From the NCBI RefSeq assembly GCF_016808095.1, contig NC_068971.1:35576131-35640130 (forward strand): a stretch of 64,000 nt of DNA, given 5' to 3'. The notes beneath the pieces are model-generated. The model was not told where the DNA came from. It saw only the letters and a list, made by a program, of their open reading frames with translations, and did no database searches. This stretch comes from Vigna angularis (taxonomy: Eukaryota > Streptophyta > Magnoliopsida > Fabales > Fabaceae). Below are positions 52,905 through 63,423 of this stretch, piece by piece (the stretch's first letter is position 1; each line of letters begins with the position of its first letter). The translations under genes were made by a program, and so were the position numbers.

Positions 52905-55900
52905 ATGGAAGGAGACATGTTCAAGCTAACTGCGGATAATTATTCCTACTGGAAGCCGATGATGGAAGATCATCTATACTGCAAGGATTTGTATGAGCCG
53001 ATCACAAATTCGGAAATTCCGGAAGGGAAGGCTGAAAAAGATTGGGAGATTCTGAATCGTAAAACAGTGGCTATGATTCGGAAATACATCGACAAAACCT
53101 TGTTTGAGCATGTATCGACTTATACCGATGCGTATGAGTTATGGACAAAGCTTGAATCTTTGATTCAAAAGAAGACTCCCAGAAATAAAGCTCACCTTGT
53201 GAGACGACTCGTAAAGTTGGAGTACACTGACGACCAGAATATGATCGAGCATCTCAACACCTTCAAAGGTATTGTGAATCAATTAATGAAGGCGGATATG
53301 AAGATTGATGACGAGTTACAAGCTCTTCTACTCCTTAGTTCCCTACCGGAGAGTTGGGACACATTGGTGGTCACTCTCAGTAACTCAACACCAGATGGAA
53401 AACTCAAGCTGGATAACATTACAGACAGTTTGCTGAATGAAGAGTCCAGAAGGAAAGAAAGAGGAATGAGTAGTCACTCAGAAGCCAACGTTGTTGAGAA
53501 TAGAGGAAGGAATGAACACAGAAACAAAGGAAAACGTGAAAAGTCACGAGGAAGATTCAAGTCTCGTTCCAAAGGTTTGACATGCTTCTATTGTGGAAAA
53601 GATGGTCACAAGAAGCAAGAATGTAGATTCCTGAAAAGAGATCAGAAGAATGGAACTGTACACCTTGATGTGATAGATCCCAAAAAGAAGTTGGAGGAAA
53701 AGACTACAACAGCGGTGGTATCAAATGATGAGAATGTGTTCCTTATCACTGAGGTAAACTATCTAAATATTGCTTTTGATGACTGCACTTGGATAGTAGA
53801 TACCGGAGCATCTTTCCATGTTACTCCTCATGAGGGATTCTTCTCATCCTATCAAAAAGGAGACTTTGGAACAGTGAAGATGGGTAATCATGTCACAAGC
53901 AAAATTGTGGGCATAGGAGAAGTGACTTTGATGACAGAAAATGGAAACAAACTTGTGCTGAAGGAGGTAAGACATGTACCAGAGATACGTCTAAACCTTA
54001 TCTCAGTCGGTAAGCTAGATGATGCTGGAATGAACAACCAATTCAGCGATGGAAGATGGAAACTCTGTCAAGGAAGCATGATTGTTGCTCGAGGCAAGAA
54101 GGAAGGCTCCTTGTACTGCATGCAAGGAAAAATATACAAAGGAGAGACGAATGTTGCTCAAGAAGAAAGTAAGGAGTTATGGCATAAAAGACTGGGCCAC
54201 ATGAGTGAGAAGGGATTAGAGATCCTCGCAAAAGATCATCTCCAAAGTATAAAAGGACAACCACTTGAATTATGTGAAGACTGCCTAGCAGGTAAGCAGC
54301 ACAGAGTATCTTTCCATAAATCTGATAATAGAAGTAGAAGAGAGCATATTTTGGATCTTGTGTATTCAGATGTCTGTTCAACATCCGAAAGGTCCCTTGG
54401 TGGTGCTCAATATTTTGTTACCTTCATTGATGACCACTCTAGAAGATTGTGGGTCTATCCATTGAAAAGAAAAGACGAAGTTCTACGAATCTTCAAGGAG
54501 TTTCACGCCTCTGTTGAACGTGAAACTGGTAGAAAGTTGAAATGCTTGAGAAGTGATAACGGTGGAGAGTACAGAGGTCCATTCGAGCACTATTGCAAGA
54601 CTCATGGGATCAGACATGAGAAAGTACCTCCCAAAACACCTCAAATGAACGGTGTGGCTGAAAGATTCAACAGAACGATTGCTGAGAAGGTCAGAAGCAT
54701 GTTGTCTCACGCAAAACTTCCCAAGACATTCTGGGGGGAGGCAGTGCTAACAGCAACTCAATTGATCAACTTATCACCATCAAGACCATTGAATGGTAAG
54801 ATCCCAGAAGAAGTATGGTCCGGTAAAAAGGCCTCATATCGCAACTTGAAAGTCTTCGGATGTAAGGCATCAGTTCACATTCCGAAAGATGAAAGAGCAA
54901 AGCTCGATGCTAAGGCGAAAGAGTGCATATACCTTGGTTCTCCAAGAGATGAATTTGGTTTCAGATTATGGGATCCTGCAAACAGAAAGATTGTTCGAAG
55001 CAGAGATGTGGTGTTCTTTGAAGATCAGACAATCCAAGACATCAAGAAAGTGGAGAAACCAACACTTAAGCTGATAAGTGATCAAAGCCCTATTGTGATG
55101 AACAACTTAGGGGGAGAGACTCATCAAGCCGAACCAGAGTTACAACTTGATGAAATGGCTGAAGAAGCAGATCAACCTAATCTGACGGAAGAAGATCAAC
55201 CAATTGAGGATGCTCCTCAAGAACCCCAATTGAGACGATCAACAAGGCAGAAGCAACCGTCAAGAAGGTATTTTTCAAATGAATATGTTAATTTTACTGA
55301 TGAAGGTGAACCTCAAAGCTTTGTAGAAGCAATGGAGACGGAAGACAAAGGCAAATGGTTGCAAGCCATGGAAGAAGAGATGCAATCCTTAAAGGAAAAT
55401 GAGACTTATGATTTGGTAGAATTACCAAAAGAAAGGAGAGCATTGCAGAACAAATGGGTGTTCAAGCTCAAGAATGAAGAGAACAACCCAAGCCCAAGGT
55501 ACAAAGCACGAATTGTCGTGAAGGGATGCAACCAGAAGAAAGGAATAGACTTTGATGAAATTTTCTCACCAGTGGTGAAGATGACATCCATTAGAGCGAT
55601 TCTCGGTCTGGCAGCAACACTAGACCTGGAGATTGAACAACTGGACGTCAAGACAACATTCTTACATGGAGACCTAGAAGAAGAAATTTACATGAAGCAA
55701 CCAGAGGGTTTTGAAGAACCAGGCAAAGAACACTTGGTGTGTCATCTGAAGAAAAGCCTCTATGGTCTGAAGCAAGCTCCAAGACAATGGTACAAGAAAT
55801 TTGATTCCTTCATGATCCAACATAATTTCAAGAAGACCTCCGCAGACCATTGCGTGTTTGTGAAGCATTATGAAAATGGTGAGTCCATCATACTTCTCTT

Positions 55901-56873
55901 GTATGTTGATGATATGTTGATTGTAGGAAAGGATAAAATTAAAATAGCTGCTCTCAAGAAAGCACTGAGCAAGTCTTTTGCCATGAAAGACCTGGGTGCA
56001 GTAAAGAAGATACTTGGAATGAAAATCTCCAGAGATCGTTCTAGAAGAATGTTATGGGTATCTCAAGAAGATTATATTGAGAAGATTCTCAAAAGGTTCA
56101 ACATGCACAATGCCAAATCTGCTCGTGTTCCAATTGCTGGACATTTCAAACTTAGCAAGTCTCAATGTCCAAAGAATGAAGAAGAAAAGGAAGAAATGAA
56201 CAAGGTTCCCTACTCTTCTGCCGTGGGTAGCCTTATGTATGCAATGGTTTGTACAAGGCCAGATATTGGCTATGCTGTTGGAGTTGTAAGCAGATACCTG
56301 TCAAATCCAGGAAAGGAGCATTGGGAAGCTGTTAAGTGGATACTGAGGTATCTTAGAGGATCTACCAAAAGAAGCTTGTGTTTTGGCAATGGAAATCTAA
56401 AGCTAATCGGATATTCAGACTCAGACATGGCTGGAGATGTCGATTCAAGGAAGTCAACATCAGGTTATCTGATTACTTTTGCTGGGGGAGCTGTTTCTTG
56501 GCAGTCAAAGCTACAAAAATGTGTGACATTGTCTACTGCTGAAGCAGAGTATGTAGCGGTGACTGAAGCCTCTAAAGAGATGCTATGGATGAAGAATTTC
56601 CTAAGTGAATTAGGACATAATCAAGACGATTATGTGGTGAACTGTGATAATCAAAGTACCATCCATCTAACCAAGAACCCCATGTTCCATTCACGCTCGA
56701 AGCATATCGACGTGCGGTATCACTGGATACGAGAAGCGCTGGATGAGAAGAAATTGAAGATAGAGAAAGTCCATACAGACTTGAATTGGTCTGACATGAT
56801 GACTAAGTCAATACCAATCAAGAAAGTTGAAGATTGTTGTCAAGGTGCTGGTGTCGTGGTACCTTCCAACTAA
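52905..56873 (+). CDS. Copia gag-pol polyprotein, uninterrupted, 1,322 residues
   Basis: The ATG at 52905 is chosen because the open frame extends upstream only into the LTR and primer-binding site, and because MEGDMFKL is a normal gag start. Order: gag (to about 225), CCHC knuckle C227-C240, protease Asp299 (DTGA), integrase zinc region from His427, integrase catalytic triad Asp489, Asp551, Glu586, reverse transcriptase with YVDD at 1000-1003, and RNase H with Asp1172 and later EAEY and CDNQS motifs. The RT motif usually written DVKTAFLHGDLEE reads DVKTTFLHGDLEE here, a substitution whose effect is unknown. This order (integrase before RT) defines copia. It encodes the enzymes for self-copying by reverse transcription; whether it is transcribed cannot be told. 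Confidence 0.95.
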   Translation: MEGDMFKLTADNYSYWKPMMEDHLYCKDLYEPITNSEIPEGKAEKDWEILNRKTVAMIRKYIDKTLFEHVSTYTDAYELWTKLESLIQKKTPRNKAHLVRRLVKLEYTDDQNMIEHLNTFKGIVNQLMKADMKIDDELQALLLLSSLPESWDTLVVTLSNSTPDGKLKLDNITDSLLNEESRRKERGMSSHSEANVVENRGRNEHRNKGKREKSRGRFKSRSKGLTCFYCGKDGHKKQECRFLKRDQKNGTVHLDVIDPKKKLEEKTTTAVVSNDENVFLITEVNYLNIAFDDCTWIVDTGASFHVTPHEGFFSSYQKGDFGTVKMGNHVTSKIVGIGEVTLMTENGNKLVLKEVRHVPEIRLNLISVGKLDDAGMNNQFSDGRWKLCQGSMIVARGKKEGSLYCMQGKIYKGETNVAQEESKELWHKRLGHMSEKGLEILAKDHLQSIKGQPLELCEDCLAGKQHRVSFHKSDNRSRREHILDLVYSDVCSTSERSLGGAQYFVTFIDDHSRRLWVYPLKRKDEVLRIFKEFHASVERETGRKLKCLRSDNGGEYRGPFEHYCKTHGIRHEKVPPKTPQMNGVAERFNRTIAEKVRSMLSHAKLPKTFWGEAVLTATQLINLSPSRPLNGKIPEEVWSGKKASYRNLKVFGCKASVHIPKDERAKLDAKAKECIYLGSPRDEFGFRLWDPANRKIVRSRDVVFFEDQTIQDIKKVEKPTLKLISDQSPIVMNNLGGETHQAEPELQLDEMAEEADQPNLTEEDQPIEDAPQEPQLRRSTRQKQPSRRYFSNEYVNFTDEGEPQSFVEAMETEDKGKWLQAMEEEMQSLKENETYDLVELPKERRALQNKWVFKLKNEENNPSPRYKARIVVKGCNQKKGIDFDEIFSPVVKMTSIRAILGLAATLDLEIEQLDVKTTFLHGDLEEEIYMKQPEGFEEPGKEHLVCHLKKSLYGLKQAPRQWYKKFDSFMIQHNFKKTSADHCVFVKHYENGESIILLLYVDDMLIVGKDKIKIAALKKALSKSFAMKDLGAVKKILGMKISRDRSRRMLWVSQEDYIEKILKRFNMHNAKSARVPIAGHFKLSKSQCPKNEEEKEEMNKVPYSSAVGSLMYAMVCTRPDIGYAVGVVSRYLSNPGKEHWEAVKWILRYLRGSTKRSLCFGNGNLKLIGYSDSDMAGDVDSRKSTSGYLITFAGGAVSWQSKLQKCVTLSTAEAEYVAVTEASKEMLWMKNFLSELGHNQDDYVVNCDNQSTIHLTKNPMFHSRSKHIDVRYHWIREALDEKKLKIEKVHTDLNWSDMMTKSIPIKKVEDCCQGAGVVVPSN

Positions 56874-56926
56874 GTTATGATACGAAGACAGACTGGAAGA
56901 CCCATTTTTGTTTTATGGGGGAGTTT

Positions 56927-57493
56927 TGTTGAATAAAACAAGAATGATGAAGCATTGTCTGCCACCACCCAAAAAAGCACAACTCACTCATTTGCTTTTT
57001 CCGTAAATTCAGCACACCACCTCAACAACTATTTTGGTTTTTTGTGCTTTCTTGCTTCATAAATTGAGAAGTCAGAAACGTGCAAATACACACAGAGGGA
57101 GAAAAGAAGAGCTACCCAATTTTAGAGTGAAGAGGCACAACCGTAGAAGTGAAGAAGTGAAACTCACTGTGAGTAAGAGAGCCACGGTGAAGGAGAGAAA
57201 AAATAGAGAGAGTCTATTTTGTGAGTGTGTGATACAGGGAGAGTCTTGTATACCATCAGAGAGGGTGAGATTTAGTGAGAGATCCTCAGAGAGTGAGAGA
57301 AACACTGTAATCCTACTTTCATAGTGGAGATATTTTTCTGGACTAGGTCCCGTGGTTTTTTCCGAGAGGATTTTCCACGTTAAAATTTCCAGTGTTAATT
57401 TTCTCTTTACCTACACTTTCATTTTTTACGCTTCCGCATAGTCCCCATTTTGGGGTTCACAGAGGAGGGAACAAATACCGCTGTTTCCCAACA
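56927..57493 (+). repeat. 3' LTR of the young copia element
   Basis: 567 bp, preceded by the polypurine tract and followed by the GGATT duplication. It ends about 490 bp upstream of the TATA box of the second MATE gene, in the same orientation. Confidence 0.96.
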
Positions 57494-57981
57494 GGATTAA
57501 CATCATAAAAAAGGCAATCTAATGCCTCATATACCGACTCAATTCAACATGAAATTAATCCTCAACAATGGTAGATAAAAATTGCTAAACAATAAATCCA
57601 GCATTGGTTAGTGGACCTCTCTTGCAACCAGAGCTTAACACCAGTGCTGCTGCAGTTTTAAATTTTGTTAGTAGAAGAGAAGGATAGATTGTTTTGAAGA
57701 GTATATGATCCTATTAAAACTTTCCTTGATCTATAAGTTCATCCAAGAAACTTTACTTTTAAACGAGTCGATTGTGGAAAAAGAAAACCTATTTCTTAAT
57801 GATTGTGTCCAGTTTTGAGAGTATATAATAATGATCACTCACTCCATTACTTTTTACACTTAAAATATTTAGTGAACGAATAATTCTTCTTCCTCGTGCC
57901 TTCCTCGCGGATATAAACAAAACTTGTTCACTCTGTTCTGTTCAGTGTTTTAGTCTCTGTGGAATTCCCTCTCTCTTTTTC

Positions 57982-57990
57982 TATAAAATA
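57982..57990 (+). promoter_or_regulatory. TATA box of the second MATE gene
   Basis: TATAAAATA lies 63 bp before the ATG, after a CTCTCTCTTTTT pyrimidine patch. The 57499-57981 stretch upstream holds no gene apart from the possible orphan exon noted under 52038. Confidence 0.6.
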
Positions 57991-58044
57991 TAGTCTAAAA
58001 CTCTTGTTGTCTTTGATCATAAGCCCCCATCAAAAACTGGGAAA

Positions 58045-60284
58045 ATGGAGGAGAATCTAAAGCAGAAATTGCTGAACAGAGCAGTAACCTCAGAGCAAGA
58101 AAAAGAAGATGAATCATCGTTGGGGAAGAGGGTGTGGAAAGAGAGCAAAGTGATGTGGATAGTGGCAGGACCAGCCATATTCACTAGGTTCTCATCCTTC
58201 GGTCTCAATGTTATAAGTCAAGCTTTTGTTGGTCATATTGGCCCAAGGGAACTTGCTGCTTTTGCCCTTGTCTTCACTGTTCTCATTCGCTTTGCCAATG
58301 GTGTTCTGGTATGTACAAATCTTCATCTTCCTTCAAAAATTTTTGCACTTATCCAATGATAAAGTATTTCATGCTATATCAACTGCAGCTACAAGAGAAT
58401 AACACAAAAATTATTTGTATCTGTGAACTGACAATTTCAGTTAGGAATGGCGAGTGCATTGTCAACACTTTGTGGACAAGCATTTGGGGCAAAAGAATAT
58501 AGCATGATGGGAGTGTATCTTCAAAGATCATGGATAGTTTTGTTCGTGACTGCACTTGTTCTTGTTCCTGTGTTCGTCTTCACAAGCCCAATTTTGATAC
58601 TTTTAGGCCAAGATGAGAGCATAGCACATGTTGCAGGAACCATTTCTCTCTGGGCAATTCCTGTCATGTTTTCTTTCATTTTCTCTTTCACCACCCAAAT
58701 GTTTCTGCAATCTCAAAGCAAGAACGTCATCATTGCATTCTTGGCAGCTTTTGCGATAGTGATTCATGTGTTTCTCTCCTGGCTTTTGACAATGAATCTG
58801 AAGCTCGGGATTACTGGTGCAATGTTTTCAACAATTTTGGCATACTGGATTCCCAACGTTGGTCAAATCATATTTGTGACATGCGGATGGTGCTCTGATA
58901 CATGGAAAGGTTTCTCCTTTCTGGCAATTAAAGACCTCTGGCCTGTTGTCAAGATGTCCCTTTCTGCCGGTGCCATGCTATGGTGAGCTTTCTTCTCTAT
59001 CAGCTAATTATTTAAACTGATTTCGATTTTCTTCATGATTAATGTACAAAGCAAAGATTTTAGTATTTCTAACTTTGTTCTACTGTATAATTTACAGTCT
59101 TGAGCTCTGGTACAACACAATATTGGTTCTGTTAACGGGTAACATGGAAAACGCAGAGGTTCAAATCGATGCTCTATCTATATGGTATATTCCTTTTGCA
59201 TTGCCCCACATTACATTATTTGAAGATGAGAAATGAAAGCACACTTTTTTCCAAAATTATTAAACTGAATGTACGAAATTATTTTTTTTTTTAACAGCAT
59301 CAACGTCAATGGATGGGAAATGATGATATCACTTGGTTTCATGGCTGCTGTAAGGTAATGAGTAGTGAAAATTCTTTTCTTTCTAAAGTACAAATTAAAC
59401 GAATATTAACTTAATCTTTCTTCATTGGCAGTGTTCGCGTGGCAAACGAGCTTGGAAAAGGAAACTCCAAAGCTGCAATCTTTTCTATAGTTGTGACGGT
59501 GCTTACATCCTTTTCAATTGGGTTAATCTTGTTTACAATTTTCTTACTTTTAAGAGAAAAAATAGCCTATGTATTTACAACAAGCGAAGACGTAGCTATT
59601 GCTGTTGGGGATTTGTCACCTTTGTTGGCATTTTCTTTGTTACTGAATAGTGTTCAACCAGTGCTCTCAGGTATGCTTCATAACTTGTGTTATCTTGGTT
59701 TGAAGAATTTATTCAAGATTTTTTAATCCTGTTGTGTTTTTACATGACTAAGTAAATTTGTTTATCAATTGAACAAGTCTGAAAGATATGAAATGATTTG
59801 ATTTGAACAGGGGTTGCTATTGGAGCAGGGTGGCAGAGCACCGTAGCATATGTGAACATAGGATGTTATTACATAATAGGTATTCCTTTTGGAATATTAC
59901 TTGGTAATGTTTTCCACTTGCAAGTTAAGGTAAGACTTGTATAGTATTTTTCTTGTATCATTTTCAAATTTCACTTGATTCCTATATTATTCATTCGACA
60001 ACCTTTGTTGTAGGGTGTTTGGATAGGAATGTTGTTTGGGACACTAGTTCAAACTATAGTTCTAATTATATTAACCTACAGAACTAATTGGGATGAACAG
60101 GTATTTTTTTCTCTATTGTTCTGTAATGTTTACTCAATTATTATATTTTCTTTCGTGAGTTTAAATTATATATAAAACATCATGAAATCATTATGTTTCC
60201 ATGCAGGTAACGATAGCCCGTATACGAATTAATAGGTGGTCTAAAGTTGAACCTGATCATGAAACAATTAGATCAGATAACTAG
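58045..60284 (+). CDS. MATE efflux transporter (DETOXIFICATION family), second tandem copy, 8 exons
   Basis: Exons by eye: 58045-58308, 58441-58982, 59098-59184, 59298-59354, 59432-59670, 59811-59929, 60014-60100, 60207-60284. All junctions are GT-AG and the joined frame is open for 490 codons. It carries the same signatures as the copy at 42965 ([66 protein letters not shown]). Exons 2-8 have identical lengths; only exon 1 differs (four codons longer). All introns are short, unlike the 1.8 kb intron 3 of the first copy. About 12 membrane helices are expected. Substitutions cluster in the second and third helices and in the C-terminal tail, so the substrate range may have diverged. The young copia element sits just upstream. 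Substrate unknown. Confidence 0.94.
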
Positions 60285-61256
60285 TTTCATACTTTTATCT
60301 GTTATTTCTTTCACTGGTTTACTGCAGCTAAAGGATTAATTGATCTTTATTTGATGGTTATTTGTTAACCTTTTATCAAAGAACATTTCTTTTTCCTTCT
60401 TCTTCTTCTTCAGTGTTAGGTATATATTCCAATTGCCCATTGTTTATTGTTCTTATTATTATTTTATTTATCGCTAACTTTACGAGAAAGCTAGCAATTT
60501 ATTTAAATTATCTGTCATTATTTATAATTTTCTATTGAGTTGTGTATCTCAGTCATAAAAGGTGTTAAAATATAAAAATATTGAGGTGTTCAAATGGAAG
60601 TATATTAGATTACTTTCTCTTTCAATTCATGTGGCTTACTTTTTGGTGAAGAAATAAATTAGAAAAAGAATACTTTTCACTTTCCAGTAACGGTCGTAAT
60701 TTGATCGTCCACATGTGGTTCGTTAAACGTAGCTATTTGTTGAAAAAGGCTTAAAAAATAGTATTTTAAATTGGCAATTTTATCAGGTTTTGGAAGTAAA
60801 AAAATTAAAAAATTTAAAAGACCAGAAAAGTTTTCAGGGAAGATCCGAGTCCATCAGTATTGTATAAACTTTTTTTACATAGGTTACTTTAAATTATTGT
60901 AAAATTAATATGGCTATTATAAATGTAGAAAAGGAGGGAGGGTTACATTACAACATCCACTATCATTTATAGACTATATTATCTTTTCTTTGGGATGTGG
61001 AAAGAGTAGACTTTACTTTGCTTACGCATGTAAAATGACACATTTTTGCATTATAATAATCAATGTAAAAGTTTATGTGTTTTTAATTTAATTTATTTTA
61101 GGTGTTTCTTCTTTATTTATTTATTTATTGCCTTAGTAATAACAATTTCTTATTTTTATTTCTTTAACAACTGTGCCAGGAACATACCTTTTATTAGATT
61201 TGTCATCTCTCTCACTCTCTTTTTTTACTTTCTCATTCAGACAGTCAAAGCATAAA
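60285..61256. other. 3' flank of the second MATE gene, no gene seen
   Basis: AT-rich. A short CTTCTTCTTCTTC tract lies near 60398-60412 and a TTTATTTATTTATT tract near 61112-61130. No coding sequence is recognised. Confidence 0.5.
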
Positions 61257-61500
61257 GCTCTGATGCCACTTTGTAAAACGCAGTACACTCACTATGTAAT
61301 TGTATTCTTTAATTCTTGTGTATTTTATTGATAAATGTAGCAGGTCTTAAATAGGCACAGGGCCAAGAATAAAATCAGTAACCATAATGGAACGAGTATA
61401 AAAAGAGTAATATGAATCAAATATGTAAGTTAAAAATAGTAACAAGAACCAAATTTTTAAAGCTAAAACTAGTAACAGGATTAAAAAATAAGTCTCAATG
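61257..61500 (-). mobile_element. Probable LTR-retrotransposon remnant (primer-binding site plus LTR edge)
   Basis: GCTCTGATGCCA (61257-61268) is the reverse complement of TGGCATCAGAGC, one base away from the Met-tRNA primer-binding site. Three bases further TGTAAAACG begins, which is the complement of an LTR ending in ...TTTTACA. The LTR would extend to about 61500 in AT-rich sequence; its other end and any coding region were not found. Confidence 0.45.
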
Positions 61501-62218
61501 AAATTACAAATCATCCTAATTTAAGTTTATTTAACAAAACCAAGTTCGTTCTTGACTTTGCGTTACGCATTAACCAATTTTCATATAGGGTTGCCCTCGT
61601 AATAAGACAATGGTGACACCAAGGTGATAATAGGGATAAAGATTAAATGAGTGAATTAATTGGATCTGCAATTTTGAGAGACAAATTTGTGGAAGATATC
61701 ATAAAAAAACATTGACGTAGAATCCTCTGATTCTTATACCATAAAAGTTGTTTTTGAATATGCAATCCACCTTATTATCCATATATTGATCACTATATAG
61801 ACCTTTGAAATAACGGAAAGGATCTACAACATAAAACTGAAAGTGCTAAAATACAGGAAATAATATATCCCTTAAAATAGCATATCATTTGTAACTACAT
61901 AATGAACAATAACAAATTATTTCTGTCATTTATGACCAATTAATCTTATTCTTGATAAGCCCAGAAAGGAATAGCACATTACAAACAATAACAGAAACAC
62001 TAATATATAAACGAATCAATATATCTACAAGGAAGGAACAATGTCACTAATGGTAAAGAAGATGAATTAGAATAGCAACCTGAGCACCAATATCATTGAT
62101 GAATATAGCTTTTGTCATATTATGTCTTTATACTGTACCAACATATGGCTATTGGCTAATATTACAATTTATTCAGTACCACTAGTGATTATTTGTGTAA
62201 GTTGACTGAAATTTGTAG

Positions 62219-63042
62219 TTAGGAATGGCGGTGCAAAGGAATATAACATAATGGAAGTGTATCTTCAAAGATCATGAATAGTTTTGTTCTTCACTGCACT
62301 CTGTCTTCTTCCACTCTTCATCATTGCAAGCTCAATTTTGACGCTATTAGGCCAAGATGAGACTCCAGCACAAGTGGTAGGAACCATGTCTTCTGTGTCA
62401 ACTGATATTCATTACATGTGGTTGGTGCTCTGAAACATGGAGAGGTTTCTCGTATTTAGCATTCTTCCATTTCCTCTGGTGTCATGTTCTGGTGAGCTTT
62501 CTTCTCTATCAACTTAAGCTCTTTCGAAATGCCACGATAGCTGAAAAAATTTAGATCTTCTTCATATTGGAAACTAGGAAAGATATATAAATATATATAT
62601 ATATATATATGCTTCCTAGCTTGGAAGTTGTTGCATACTTTACAGTCTTGAGATCTGCTACCACAGAATATTGATTCTTCAGATTGATGCTCTTTTGCAC
62701 GGTAGCATATCTATGTTGAATTTCCATTTTAGGTTGTAGTAGGTTCTTCTCTTTTGGCATTTTTAAGATTAATTCTTACTATTCACAGTATTAACATCAG
62801 CAAATGGGAAATGATGATATTATTTGGTTTAATGGCTGCAGTAAGGCAAAGACTTCCTTTCCCATTCTAATGTTGCAGTCATTATTCATTTGCAAGTCAA
62901 GGCAAACTTTATAATAGTCTTTCCTATTTTCAAATTGCATTTGATTCCAATTTCATTCATTGGAGAAGTTTTGTTGTTATGTAGCGTATTCGAATTGGAA
63001 TGTCATTTGGCATAACCAGCAGAACTAATTGGAATGAACAGG
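62219..63042 (+). pseudogene. Third MATE tandem copy, degenerate
   Basis: Collinear with exons 2-7 of the two intact MATE genes. TTAGGAATGGCG follows an AG acceptor at 62219, but about 18 codons including CGQAFG are deleted. EVYLQRS is followed by a TGA, and LLGQDE and a W-L-V-L remnant of the [12 protein letters not shown] region follow, with another large deletion. Exon 3-like (62645-62702), exon 4-like (62789-62845), exon 6-like (62880-62903) and exon 7-like (62985-63041) remnants lie in the right order. Exons 1, 5 and 8 are missing or unrecognisable. It is non-functional but shows that the array once had at least three members. Confidence 0.88.
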
Positions 63043-63370
63043 TATATGAATCACTCAGTTTCAAAGTTTTATCTATATTTTGTGTTATTTATTTCACCAG
63101 TATATCAAATCAATCAAGGTTGTAAAACAAGTTTTATAAAAATTAGAGATGCAATATTAAGGAATTTTTAAGTTTCAAGAATACCAAGTATATGAACAAT
63201 ATATCTATAGAAAAGGTATGAGAATAATACATCATACATATGTTTTCTTCTTAAACAGTTTAAATATCAGTTAGAATACATACATGGGTTTGACACATTT
63301 TTTTTCACTATCAATTGAAACAAAATTCACCTCAACTTCATTATCAAACTTTAATTCCAAAGAACACCTG

Positions 63371-63372
<2 letters not shown>

Positions 63373-63419
<47 letters not shown>
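63373..63419. repeat. (TA)n microsatellite
   Basis: About 47 bp of TA. A shorter interrupted (TA)n lies at 62582-62610, inside the MATE pseudogene. Confidence 0.93.

Positions 63420-63423
<4 letters not shown>

Larger units (their letters stand above)
52287..57493 (+). mobile_element. Young, structurally complete Ty1/copia retrotransposon
   Basis: 5,207 bp with two 567 bp LTRs (TGTTGAATAAAAC to TTTCCCAACA). A perfect 5 bp target duplication, GGATT, lies at 52282-52286 and 57494-57498. A primer-binding site complementary to initiator Met-tRNA and a polypurine tract ATGGGGGAG (56915-56923) are present, with one open polyprotein frame between. The LTRs differ at only about four positions (three A/G or C/T, one C/A), about 0.7 percent. 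At the often-used plant LTR rate of 1.3e-8 per site per year this means roughly 0.3 million years. Copia lineage close to Tork/Tnt1, judged from polyprotein motifs. Confidence 0.96.
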
